Assembly: GCA_020845895.1 (NCBI GenBank)
Contig: JADLEX010000057.1
Location: forward strand, 62,001 to 126,000
Direction: 5' to 3'
Length of the DNA: 64,000 nucleotides
Source of the DNA: Deltaproteobacteria bacterium
GTDB lineage: Bacteria > Lernaellota > Lernaellaia > JACKCT01
This document shows, one piece after another, positions 16,858 through 25,602 of this stretch. The notes below the pieces were generated by a model. That model was not told the DNA's origin, did no database searches, and saw only the letters and a program-made list of their open reading frames with translations. A program made the position numbers and the translations under genes. Within the stretch, counting starts at the first letter, position 1, and each line of letters opens with the position of its first letter.

Positions 16858-19800
16858 TTCGTTCCCGACAGCGCCCGATCCCTCGCGATACTGCTGTAGT
16901 GCCACTTGAGATGAGGCAGGTAGTACCGCGTGAGAAAAATCTTCAAAGGGCTTTCGAACAGCGTCGTCTTGCCGTGTACGGAGTTGTCGAAAAAGACCGG
17001 AATGTCGCTTCCGAACTGCTGCGCCATTCGTTCGTCGATGTGCAGGAACTCTTCACAGTTTCGGAATCGCTCGCGAAGGACTGCCGCATCGACCGTAACC
17101 GTCGGAGCTGATGTCTCGATCACAGCCGGAACGCGATCGTTTTCGTGAAGGTCGCGGTCCGCGATCCGGACGGGGAGCCCGATGACCGAACATACGCCCG
17201 ACCTCGGCGACAGGGGCCACTGGGGGTTCATTCGTCGGTTTGCCCCGGTCTGAAGGGCCCGAAGCGCTCCGATGGCGGTCGTGGCCTTCGTGTTCAGCGT
17301 CCGGTCCGTCGGCCCGGAGACTTCGATATCGTACGTCCGGCCGCCGTCCATTCGCGCATTCAGATTCGATTGAATGTCGGGGTAGATGGTGTCGAGCGAC
17401 GAGAGACCGCGCCACATCCGCCAACCGTTGCCGAGTGCGTGGACGTGAATCTTCTTGGCGTGTTGACCGCCGTCGAAGGTGTCCCATGCGCGAATGAGGG
17501 AGGTCACGTATTCGAGAATGCCGTTGAAAAAATGATAAATCGCCTGTTCGAGGATGTCACGGGCCGACTTGTCCGGGAGGTTTTTTACCCAGGGAGCGCC
17601 CGACTGAATCCACTCTCGCGTCAGGGCCATTCGCAACATCTGGTCGATGCGGTTGTCGTCGTGTTCATTGTCCTTCACGACGCCGTCGAGATGTCGTCTG
17701 ATGGTGTTCCATCGCGACTGCGCCGCCGCGGGCATCGCGTGTTTGTCGGCCAGGATTTCGACGAGGTCATCTCCACCAAATCGAAGGCTGTCGATGAAAA
17801 ACAGCTTGTCGGGATTGAGAAAGAACGCGATGTCGGTGGTGCCACCCCCCACGTCGATCACGACGTGGCGGGAATCATCTTCGGATCCCGCCGAACCCAA
17901 CGCTCCCGCCCGGGACTCGTCGATCATGTCCGCGCGCGTGAGGGAGATCCCCGTGACGTCGCTGATCTCTTTCTGGATGTCGTCCCACGCCTTCACGTAT
18001 TCGGCGCGCATGGACTCGTCGAAAGCCAATGGGAACGTCACGACCGCGGACACCGATTCGCAGTGGTCTCTGGCCACCAGACTCGCGACCACCAGTTCCA
18101 GAATTCCCGTCAGGTATTGGACGATGAATCGGGCGCGGGCACTGTCCCACCCGAACAATTCGTTCTCCATCGTCCACTTGAAGTTGGTGACGTAGCGTCG
18201 GCGAACCGCCTTGTCCGCCTCGGTCGCCGTGAACGACTCGTCGCCCGCGTCCTGTTGCGGCAACAAGTACGCGATCCTCGGGTTTCGGATCGTGAAAGCG
18301 TCGAGCGGTCGGTCCAAATCGGGAAGTTGGATCGTGGGACGATGGAACACGAGTTCGGACGGGAAGGTTTGGGGCGCCGGGCGAAAACGGGTGAGACAAA
18401 GCCATCGCCGCGTACTTTCGACCACGGCGCGCGCCGTTTCGTCCGCGTCGAGCGATTCACCGGTAAAGGCGTCGTAACTGAGTTCAAGATAACCGGGAGT
18501 CGTTTCCTTGGTCGAATCCACCGCCACGTACGTGTTCGATGTGCCGAAATCGACCGCGATTCGACGCAGGGCCCCAGGGATTTTCTTGATCTCGGGAACA
18601 TACGAATCCGGAATCCGAAAGTACCCGGTTTCGGCATCTTGAACGTCGTTTCGATCCGGTCGCCACTCCATTCCGAAGTAGCTGGGTATGAACCCCATCC
18701 TTCGCGCGGGGGCGCTGTGCATTTGGCCGGTGGTTCTTTCGTCCGTCGGCAAATCGGAAACGAATGTGGTGGTTGCGCGATCCTCGCCCACGAGCCAGAT
18801 GCGCGGGTGGTTTTCGTGCAGCGCAGTCTGCGTGAATAGGGCGTAATGGAGGTTCCAACCCTCGACTCGGAACCTCGGCCAGAGTGTGAGGCGTACGTTG
18901 TATCCATCATCCCCTTTGACCGGCAGTGTCACGCGCTTGTCGCCCGTCATCCCCTTCAAGCGGAACCGATAGGCGGCTGTCGAGCCGGTCGGCTGCGTGC
19001 ATTCGCTGGATTCGACGATCGGAAGGTATTCGCGATAAAATGGCAGGTCCGGGAGACGAGTTCTGCCCGGCGGGCCAAGGCGTACGACATGGGGAACTAG
19101 AGTGTCTTCCGGTTTGAGAATTCTTCCCCGAACGATGACCACGAACTTGCCGATGTGATATGCCACCTGCTGTTGACCGGGATCGGGGGCCACACGTACG
19201 AAGTGCGGCGGTCGCCAGTCGGGATCGTTCCAGATCAGGAATTCCTTGCGTCCATTGCGTTCGAGTAACGCGAGTCCTCCGGGCAGCACAGACTCCCATG
19301 CGTGACGACTCCCGCACACGCACGGCACGCTCGGCGCCGCGCCATGGATGACCGGGGCTTCCGTGTGCTGGATATCCAACAGGTTCTTCACGCATTTCGG
19401 GCAGTAAAAGATGTGCCCAATGAACTGCGGAATCCGCGATCCCGGCGGCGTGGAGCGCAGCAGATCCGGATTGGCCGGCGGGATGATGGTGCGCGACTCG
19501 ACCCAATTTCGCGCCAGTTCGGACACGATCCGGAGCGCGTTGACGTCCTCGACGAGCACGCTCTGCGCCATCGCCCTCGCCCACTCATCGAAGATCCACG
19601 CCGCCCGGGTTTCCAGATTTTGGTGCTCGTGCGCGTCCGTTCGATGTTTGTAGTCGTCCAGGAGCTTCACGACCGCGGCGTCGATGTCGGCGATGTCGCG
19701 GGCTTCGAGATTCGGGGTTGGAAACAGAAATGTGGGATCGTCGGCGACGGCGACGACACGGCGATCCCACGAGTAGAGCACGAGGTGGGTCTTCCCCCTT

Positions 19801-20144
19801 CGCCTCGGATCCTGCCCGATCAGTTCGCCGAATACGCCGAGCCGCCCGATCGGAATCTCCGTCACGTCGAGCACGCCGAGAAACGCGGCGCGCACGAGCG
19901 TTTCGAGCTGCGTGCGAGCGGCTATATGCTCCGGCTTGGTCACGGGGAGCCGAAGAGCCCACTGAAACATGAACTGGCGCGCGTAAATCGCCGGAATGCC
20001 AGTGGGGTCAAGCCCATCGTGCGGCATCAGAATCGATTCGATGTTCTGCGGGTCGATCCGATTGCGTCCAGGATCGTTGAATACCGGCCACTCCCGATCG
20101 GGATCGGGCAGGACGGGGCGGATCGCACTCGCATGTCCGTTCAT
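16854..20144 (-). CDS. Hsp70-like ATPase with long zinc-knuckle N-terminal extension (operon gene 3)
   Basis: The 1096-residue protein starts at the ATG at 20144 behind GGAG at seven bases. Its C-terminal half is an actin/Hsp70-fold nucleotide-binding domain: phosphate-1 motif DFGTSNTY (532-539), connect-1-like ESRAGAL (743-749), and phosphate-2 motif DVGGGTTD (764-771). There is no DnaK-type substrate-binding domain after it. The first 520 residues are an extension with a zinc-knuckle pattern, CPKC at 248-251 and CVC at 275-277, and otherwise no family I recognise. Normal DnaK is about 640 residues, so this is a specialised member. It probably hydrolyses ATP to drive a conformational switch. 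It lies 23 bases after the tubulin-like gene and overlaps the coiled-coil gene by four bases. Confidence 0.8.
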   Translation of the reverse strand: MNGHASAIRPVLPDPDREWPVFNDPGRNRIDPQNIESILMPHDGLDPTGIPAIYARQFMFQWALRLPVTKPEHIAARTQLETLVRAAFLGVLDVTEIPIGRLGVFGELIGQDPRRRGKTHLVLYSWDRRVVAVADDPTFLFPTPNLEARDIADIDAAVVKLLDDYKHRTDAHEHQNLETRAAWIFDEWARAMAQSVLVEDVNALRIVSELARNWVESRTIIPPANPDLLRSTPPGSRIPQFIGHIFYCPKCVKNLLDIQHTEAPVIHGAAPSVPCVCGSRHAWESVLPGGLALLERNGRKEFLIWNDPDWRPPHFVRVAPDPGQQQVAYHIGKFVVIVRGRILKPEDTLVPHVVRLGPPGRTRLPDLPFYREYLPIVESSECTQPTGSTAAYRFRLKGMTGDKRVTLPVKGDDGYNVRLTLWPRFRVEGWNLHYALFTQTALHENHPRIWLVGEDRATTTFVSDLPTDERTTGQMHSAPARRMGFIPSYFGMEWRPDRNDVQDAETGYFRIPDSYVPEIKKIPGALRRIAVDFGTSNTYVAVDSTKETTPGYLELSYDAFTGESLDADETARAVVESTRRWLCLTRFRPAPQTFPSELVFHRPTIQLPDLDRPLDAFTIRNPRIAYLLPQQDAGDESFTATEADKAVRRRYVTNFKWTMENELFGWDSARARFIVQYLTGILELVVASLVARDHCESVSAVVTFPLAFDESMRAEYVKAWDDIQKEISDVTGISLTRADMIDESRAGALGSAGSEDDSRHVVIDVGGGTTDIAFFLNPDKLFFIDSLRFGGDDLVEILADKHAMPAAAQSRWNTIRRHLDGVVKDNEHDDNRIDQMLRMALTREWIQSGAPWVKNLPDKSARDILEQAIYHFFNGILEYVTSLIRAWDTFDGGQHAKKIHVHALGNGWRMWRGLSSLDTIYPDIQSNLNARMDGGRTYDIEVSGPTDRTLNTKATTAIGALRALQTGANRRMNPQWPLSPRSGVCSVIGLPVRIADRDLHENDRVPAVIETSAPTVTVDAAVLRERFRNCEEFLHIDERMAQQFGSDIPVFFDNSVHGKTTLFESPLKIFLTRYYLPHLKWHYSSIARDRALSGTK

Positions 20145-20167
20145 GGCGGATCTCCGGTTTCAGGAAT

Positions 20168-21670
20168 TCAGGCGCCTGCGCGAACGATGCCTTCCAGCGC
20201 CGTTTGAAATACCGATTCGATCTGATTCGCCAGCGCTTCCACGTTGCGGATCTGGGGCGTGCGGGCGTCGCCGATCTTCAGGCCGCCGTCACCCCGGAAC
20301 GCATCGTGGAAAAACGTGGTCGGAAATCGCTGATAATCCTCGAACTTCGATCCGCGCGGTCGCAGATCGTCGCGCGTGAATTCGAGAAACCGCTCTCGCT
20401 GGATCCCCTCGCGAGACTCGCCCTGCGGGGCACGCGGACCGCCGAAAAGCCAGTCCATGACGCTTTTGTAGTGCTTGAGTCGCGCCTCGACGACGCCGCG
20501 AAGACGCCCGATGACCGCGTCTTTGCTAGTGCCGGTTTCCCGTGCAATCCGTTCCACCGCGAGCCGGAGTCGCGCGGGCACGACGCGGTTGGGGAAAAAA
20601 TCGAGGGTCGTGGAGGGCAACGGAGACAGGAACTCTCGAAAACTGCGCATCATGCTTTCGCGGCCGATGAACACGGTGATGGCCTTGCCGAACGCAATTG
20701 CGGGCGCGTCGTTTCCCAGTCCCTTGCGAACCGGATAGTCGAGCAGATCCGCGCCGTTCTCTTTTTTCCAGTACGACATGAAATTCCCGGTCCCCAGTGC
20801 GTCTCGCACGGTCGGCGCGGAATCCGCCGACAGGCTCTCGTGCGCCATCAGAGCGGCCAGCAGATTGATGGGATGCTGATGCTCGGGCTGATCCCGATAG
20901 GCGCGTGAATAGACCCGCTCCTCGAAGTCCGATCGGCCCAAAAACACAAATTCGTCGATCCCTCGCCTAAACTCGTCGCCGTAGTACGCGAGGCCGCCCT
21001 CGGAGTTGCGGATCAACTGCTCGTGTCGGATCGTCGGTTCGCCCTGTTGAGCGGGATGCTCCGAAACTCGAAGTTGGAACCAGGGCATCAGGCACAGCAC
21101 GGACACGCGGTTGTGCGTGGGCGCCAGTCGTTTGAAGTATCGGGCGAACGTCGGCATGACGCCGGCGCCCGTTCCGCCGTAGTTCGAGCCGACGAACGCC
21201 ACCGATTTCGTCTCCTGGCGTTTGAGAGCCTCCGACACGTTTTTGAATTCGACGTCACCGCCGAAGTCCGCGGCGTTCTCGACCAGATGGATCTTTTTCG
21301 CGGCGATCGCGCTGGCGATGGCAGGAAGACCGAAAAATCCGTGATGCGGGTCGCCGTTCAACTCATCTGCCGAGTAGAATGCGCGAAGAACCAGGTCGAT
21401 TTCCTCGGCGCCGCCATCCGCCAAAACGCGCGCGTTGGATGAATCCTGCCGCGCGAGATGCGGAAACGGCACGATGTGCGGAGTTCCTTCGCCCCGCTCG
21501 CGGCCGGTCAGATTCGCGTACAGCGCGATCGACTCTGTGAGCGGCCCCGAAACATCGGCGTCGATGACGTAGAACGGCGCCGGCTTGAACCCGGCGATGA
21601 ACGCGAGGCGCAGGTAATTCAGCAGGACGGTCTGACCGGTGCCGCCCACGGCAAAAAAATAACAACTCAT
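20168..21670 (-). CDS. Tubulin-like GTPase (operon gene 2)
   Basis: This 500-residue protein has the glycine loops of the tubulin/FtsZ fold: GGTGQ at residues 9-13 at the end of the first strand, and the tubulin signature in the form NYGGTGAG (163-170). The first strand, SCYFFAVGGTGQ, and the spacing of these loops fit the bacterial tubulin-like family (Pfam Tubulin_2, from memory) and not cell-division FtsZ, which is shorter and has GGGTGTG. It would bind GTP and may polymerise or act as a switch. The ATG at 21670 overlaps the stop of the upstream gene (ATGA). The C-terminal third (340-500) is helical and basic and has no clear match. Fold: confident; polymerisation: unknown. Confidence 0.8.
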   Translation of the reverse strand: MSCYFFAVGGTGQTVLLNYLRLAFIAGFKPAPFYVIDADVSGPLTESIALYANLTGRERGEGTPHIVPFPHLARQDSSNARVLADGGAEEIDLVLRAFYSADELNGDPHHGFFGLPAIASAIAAKKIHLVENAADFGGDVEFKNVSEALKRQETKSVAFVGSNYGGTGAGVMPTFARYFKRLAPTHNRVSVLCLMPWFQLRVSEHPAQQGEPTIRHEQLIRNSEGGLAYYGDEFRRGIDEFVFLGRSDFEERVYSRAYRDQPEHQHPINLLAALMAHESLSADSAPTVRDALGTGNFMSYWKKENGADLLDYPVRKGLGNDAPAIAFGKAITVFIGRESMMRSFREFLSPLPSTTLDFFPNRVVPARLRLAVERIARETGTSKDAVIGRLRGVVEARLKHYKSVMDWLFGGPRAPQGESREGIQRERFLEFTRDDLRPRGSKFEDYQRFPTTFFHDAFRGDGGLKIGDARTPQIRNVEALANQIESVFQTALEGIVRAGA

Positions 21671-22188
21671 TTTTCTTCTCCGATGGAGGAGATTCCCCGA
21701 CCCAAGAGACCCAGAATCCAGTAAACCGCGTAAATCGCGAACCCGCCCAACAGAAGGGGGAGGAGCAGGATTGTCCCTGGCATGTTGTTGAACATCATCC
21801 AGCGGGCAAAATCCGGCATGCTTGTCGCTTTACAGCCCGAAAATTCGATCAGGCGCCAAAAACTGACGGCCACCGCGAAGGCATTCCACATCCAAAGCAT
21901 CGGAGTGAAGTGCCGCCAGAGATCGTCCTTGTCCGACGCAAGATCGTTCTCTCCGAAACGATAGGGGCGCATTCGTTTTGCGAAGACGAACGCCAGCGCC
22001 ACCGCCAGACCCGCGCAGACAAAGACCAGCGAGCCCAGCAGCACCGGCGACCTGGCGCCCGCGGAGTTGCATACGTTCTCGTCGATGGGCGGCGCAAGGG
22101 AAGGAAACCATCGTTCCACTCCGGATGCGAAGATCGCCAGCAAAAGACAGAAAAATCCAACGACAAATACCGTCGATTTTCGAAACAT
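21667..22188 (-). CDS. Four-helix membrane protein (operon gene 1)
   Basis: The 173-residue protein starts at the ATG at 22188; GAGG lies seven bases before it, which is better than the in-frame TTG at 22191. Hydrophobic helices are near 4-22, 47-68, 93-113 and 133-157, with a periplasmic loop after the first helix containing a Cys. No enzyme motif is present. It is the first gene of the ten-gene operon and its stop overlaps the start of the tubulin-like gene by four bases. A membrane anchor or channel for the complex is possible; this is inference from position. Confidence 0.65.
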   Translation of the reverse strand: MFRKSTVFVVGFFCLLLAIFASGVERWFPSLAPPIDENVCNSAGARSPVLLGSLVFVCAGLAVALAFVFAKRMRPYRFGENDLASDKDDLWRHFTPMLWMWNAFAVAVSFWRLIEFSGCKATSMPDFARWMMFNNMPGTILLLPLLLGGFAIYAVYWILGLLGRGISSIGEEK

Positions 22189-22222
22189 CAAAAGACCTCG
22201 TGAAGATTTGCCTGTCTTTTTT

Positions 22223-22251
22223 TACTTAACCCTCAACGCGGAACCTGTCAA
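22223..22251 (-). promoter_or_regulatory. Candidate promoter of the ten-gene operon
   Basis: A perfect TTGACA (22251-22246) on the minus strand is followed after 17 bases by TAAGTA (22228-22223), a poor -10 box. It lies 35 bases before the first ATG. A strong -35 with a weak -10 could mean an activator is needed. The flanking DNA is A+T-rich. Confidence 0.35.
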
Positions 22252-22326
22252 CATAAAATTTTTTCCACAACGCGATGAATTAGGATTGCCATAATCTAGT
22301 CGATCACCTAATAATATATTTATGAA

Positions 22327-22452
22327 TTGCGATAGCTCACAAGCTGAGCGAAGTTATTTCGACATAACATATCAAGACTTCGCGGCGTCTCTTCCCGGAG
22401 GCGCGAAGAGGCTTGAAAGATCTTTCGGGGCTTGTGATGTTCTCTATCGCAA
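22327..22452. repeat. Inverted repeat pair upstream of the ten-gene operon
   Basis: TTGCGATAG, two bases, CACAAG (22327-22343) recurs inverted as TTGCGATAG, seven bases, CACAAG on the minus strand (22452-22431). The right arm overlaps the stop codon of the PAP2 gene. Between the arms lie a perfect 12-bp palindrome GAAAGATCTTTC (22415-22426) and two shorter 5-bp inverted repeats (22335-22349 and 22353-22368). The 22189-22443 interval holds no gene. The repeats may be regulator sites or the scar of an insertion boundary. Confidence 0.45.
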
Positions 22453-23361
22453 ATTCGCGATGCGGCTCGCGTAGCGTTCCCACCACTCGCGGCCGTAGTT
22501 CGCCGTGCGTTCGAACGCGGCGTACCGATAGACGGCCAGATAGACCACGGTGACCGTGGCCATGGAGGCAACGCTGTCCACCACGTAATGCTGTTTGGTG
22601 AGCACGGTCGACGCCGCGATGGACAATGCATAAGCGATCGCGAGAGCGCCCCATCCCCGGTGGACTTCCCAGATCACGAGACCGCACATGAGCACCATGG
22701 CGACGTGCATCGAAGGCAGGCAGTTCACGGGCGGCGTATCGGCCCGGTAGATGACGTCGAGCACCCATGTCGCGAAATCGGTAACGGCGAATTCGGGCCT
22801 CGCGATGGTGACGGGATAGAGAAGGAAGATCGGCCAGCAGATCCCCATGACGGCCAGATAGGCGACCACCGCCTTTTTGTACGCCATGTCGTCTCGAATC
22901 AGGACCAGCGGGATGAAGTACATCGGATAAAGGCCGAGGTACACAAAGGTCCAGTTGACGGCGAAGGGAATCCGCCTCTCCAGCGCGAAGTCGAACGAGT
23001 GCAACTCATTGTAATTGAGGAACTTTTTGATGACGAAGTAGCCGGCCGCCCAAACGCCGAACATCAGGAGCGTCACGACACCCTGCCCGTACGGCGCGAA
23101 CGAAACGGACGGGCGATACCCCGCGCGACGCAGTCGCCACGCGGTCCACAACAACACGGCGACCGCCGGCCACGCCGTGCCGAGCAGAATCCAGTTGAGC
23201 GACGTCAAATGGACGTGGAAAACTTGATCGAGCGCCAGCAGGACCAGCATGTGCGGGCACAGAACGATCATGTAAGTCAGGACGGCGGAACGAACGGGAT
23301 TGTCCCTCAAGGAAATCGTCAATTGTCCGTTCGACTGCGCAAATCGGTCCAGTATCGACAT
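22444..23361 (-). CDS. PAP2-superfamily membrane phosphatase or transferase
   Basis: The 305-residue integral membrane protein has about six helices. The PAP2 catalytic motifs are clear in the C-terminal part: CLPSMH (214-219; the PSxH motif) and S251-x6-H258-x3-D262 (STVLTKQHYVVD). The K-x6-RP motif is not evident, as in the inositol-phosphoceramide-synthase-like branch of the family. Such proteins cleave or transfer phosphate groups on lipids or isoprenoid carriers at the membrane. The substrate cannot be told. It starts at the ATG at 23361 after an AAGGAG site. A possible promoter, TTGACA at about 23518-23513 on the minus strand, lies upstream, so it seems to be its own unit, downstream of the secreted-protein operon. 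Confidence 0.8.
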   Translation of the reverse strand: MSILDRFAQSNGQLTISLRDNPVRSAVLTYMIVLCPHMLVLLALDQVFHVHLTSLNWILLGTAWPAVAVLLWTAWRLRRAGYRPSVSFAPYGQGVVTLLMFGVWAAGYFVIKKFLNYNELHSFDFALERRIPFAVNWTFVYLGLYPMYFIPLVLIRDDMAYKKAVVAYLAVMGICWPIFLLYPVTIARPEFAVTDFATWVLDVIYRADTPPVNCLPSMHVAMVLMCGLVIWEVHRGWGALAIAYALSIAASTVLTKQHYVVDSVASMATVTVVYLAVYRYAAFERTANYGREWWERYASRIANLR

Positions 23362-23544
23362 GCGCTGCTCCTTGGCGCGCCCCGGCGCGCGCGAATTGCC
23401 GGTCCTTCAAGCCATACGACAACCGGTTTGTTCGGCGGTTCGACCGCACCGGCCGGAAAGTCGTTTCGGGTTCCGCGCCTTGTGTACGCGACGCGGCAAG
23501 GTCGTGTCAATTCTAGCACGAAACTTCGCGACCGGAGCGGGGAC

Positions 23545-25596
23545 TTAGCTGCCCGGACCCGACCCGCGCTGCGCGATTACCGGATCGAGTTCGCACCGGA
23601 CGATTTCGCTGCGCCCTGTCACATAAAGCCGTCGATGCCCCGCGTCCCAGACCATGGTGCGGGCTTCCTTTTCGGGTCCCTGCCAAGTGGCGACGAGATC
23701 ACCGGACCTGGAATCGAGTGCGATCACCTGGCCCGAGAAAAAGTTGGCCGTGAACAGAAGTCCGACCTCCGGCGCGGAGGCTACGGCTCGAATCCACGGC
23801 AGCGCCGGGAGGCGGCGTCGACGAGTCAGGGTGTCCATGTCCATCACGTCGATCGCCCACGCCGTCGGCCTCGCGACGAACAGGGATCGTTGCGGGTCGT
23901 CGCTCGCCATGCCCAATGAAAACGGACCGAGCCATGCGGCGCGCGCCTCGCCGATTGCTCCGTGAGGATACCGATCCACCCTCGACAAAATCGACGAATA
24001 GAACCAGCCGGACACGAAATAGTGCTGGTTCGCGTCGGACATGGTGAGGTCATAAGGCAACATCGTGCCGATTCCGACATCGTGGATGCCGCAGGACTCC
24101 ATATCCATCTCGTAAATCTTGCCGACCATTTCCTGAATCGCGACGAAACGCCCCGTCCGCCCTGACGGGGCAATATCGACCCAGCGCCCCATCGGACATG
24201 CACGGATTCTCGACAGGGATTCCAGGTCGAATTCGGCCGTCGCCGCGGGCCGAATCGGCAGCGGCTCCTTTAAAAAAGCGATCACACGGCCAGCGGACTC
24301 GTCCACGAGCAGGCGCTCGGGAAGCATGTCGAGTCGTTCCGACCACTGGATCGTCCCCGTTTCCAGATCGAGCCGTCCGATGCGCCGGCCGAATTTGTCG
24401 CAAAACAACAACGTCCGCCCGTCCGCCATCAACTTGATGTCGTAGATCTTGTGTGGACCCGATCGCTCCCCCTCCGGCAGCGATGCGATTGGAAAGAACG
24501 AGGTGCAGGGGACTGGCGGTGTGCTCCGGTAGTTGGTCGGCGTTCGGCCCCAATCCTGCGCAAGGCCGAAGATCGAGAAGACGACCGCGACCGCGACCGC
24601 TTTGCGAATTATGACGTTACTCCCCGCAAGATATCGGCCCACAAGCCGGTTCGTGAGGAGGAGCACCCCCAGCAGGGTCGAAACGGCCAGCCAATGGATC
24701 AGGACACTGGGATCGGACACGACCATGCGGTTTTGCGCGGGGTGTCCGATCACCGCGATGATCGTCGCGGTCGCACCGGCGATCAGCGCACCCGATGCGC
24801 CGCCGCCAAGGCGCCAGACAACGAGCGCCACAGCCGCGACCGCCGACGCCGACCACATGGCCGGCGCGAAAATGAGCAGTGCCAAGATCGTGAAGAAGAT
24901 GGAGGCGGCAGTCAACACGCGCAATCCCAACTCGAACCATGGGCGGAAGTCGTCGATCAGGACCACCCCGAGCAGCGTCGCGATCCCGACCCAAGTTGCG
25001 GCATCGCCGAACGTCGAGGGATTTCCGGGCTCGGAGAAGCCCACTCGGATCAGGAGCGCGACGACGATCAGGACGAAAATTGCTTTCGCCGCGCCCATTC
25101 CACCTCGCCGGGCCTCCCGCCCCACGAGCACGCATACCAAGCACGCACGCACCGTCGGTCCGGAGAGCAGGACGGTCAGGAGGAAGCATGCGAACACGCC
25201 CCACGCCAACGATCGCGCCAGCCAGCCGAACCACGCGAGGACTCGATCGGGATCGTCGGCGCGCAAGGGATGTCGGCGTATCCGGCGAAGGATCCACCGT
25301 CCGATCGCCGCAATCGCCAGGGGCGGCAGCAACGCGAAACCGATCGCCAGCGCGATGGAACCCGCCAGCCAGAGCCCGCCGACCACGTACTCGCGTCCCC
25401 ACGAGACGAACGACGAAAGGGCGCACACGATCAACGTCGCGGGCAGCCATCGCGCCCAGCGGGTGCGTACATCGAGTCCGCCGAAAAACAGCTCGCGAAT
25501 TCCGACGGATTCGGTGTCCGCGACAGGACGCCGGCTACCGGGCTCGCGTGTCGGAATCGCGAAGATTCGTCTCGCCTTGTCGATCAACGATTTCAC
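23545..25596 (-). CDS. Polytopic membrane protein with a C-terminal beta-propeller
   Basis: The 683-residue protein has two parts. Residues 50-360 contain about nine or ten hydrophobic helices separated by short basic loops. Residues 385-670 are beta-rich and repeat a pattern of 40-45 residues with D-x-x-T/S and strand-like segments (for example GRIGRLDLETGTIQWSERL, ILSRVDRYPHG, QVIALDSRSGDLVATWQ), as in YVTN/PQQ-type beta-propellers. The propeller would face the periplasm. No catalytic site is seen. It is the last gene of an operon that starts at 29856, six bases after the preceding gene. A role in sensing or in assembly of the secreted proteins upstream is possible but unproven. Confidence 0.65.
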   Translation of the reverse strand: MKSLIDKARRIFAIPTREPGSRRPVADTESVGIRELFFGGLDVRTRWARWLPATLIVCALSSFVSWGREYVVGGLWLAGSIALAIGFALLPPLAIAAIGRWILRRIRRHPLRADDPDRVLAWFGWLARSLAWGVFACFLLTVLLSGPTVRACLVCVLVGREARRGGMGAAKAIFVLIVVALLIRVGFSEPGNPSTFGDAATWVGIATLLGVVLIDDFRPWFELGLRVLTAASIFFTILALLIFAPAMWSASAVAAVALVVWRLGGGASGALIAGATATIIAVIGHPAQNRMVVSDPSVLIHWLAVSTLLGVLLLTNRLVGRYLAGSNVIIRKAVAVAVVFSIFGLAQDWGRTPTNYRSTPPVPCTSFFPIASLPEGERSGPHKIYDIKLMADGRTLLFCDKFGRRIGRLDLETGTIQWSERLDMLPERLLVDESAGRVIAFLKEPLPIRPAATAEFDLESLSRIRACPMGRWVDIAPSGRTGRFVAIQEMVGKIYEMDMESCGIHDVGIGTMLPYDLTMSDANQHYFVSGWFYSSILSRVDRYPHGAIGEARAAWLGPFSLGMASDDPQRSLFVARPTAWAIDVMDMDTLTRRRRLPALPWIRAVASAPEVGLLFTANFFSGQVIALDSRSGDLVATWQGPEKEARTMVWDAGHRRLYVTGRSEIVRCELDPVIAQRGSGPGS

Positions 25597-25602
25597 GAAG
25601 GA

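Noticed and set aside
17145-18839. Plus-strand open frame opposite the Hsp70-like gene
   Set aside because: Overlaps conserved Hsp70 motifs on the other strand and has no motif or ribosome binding site of its own.
20168-21670. FtsZ of cell division
   Set aside because: The protein is longer, has NYGGTGAG in place of GGGTGTG, and sits in an accessory operon with no division genes.
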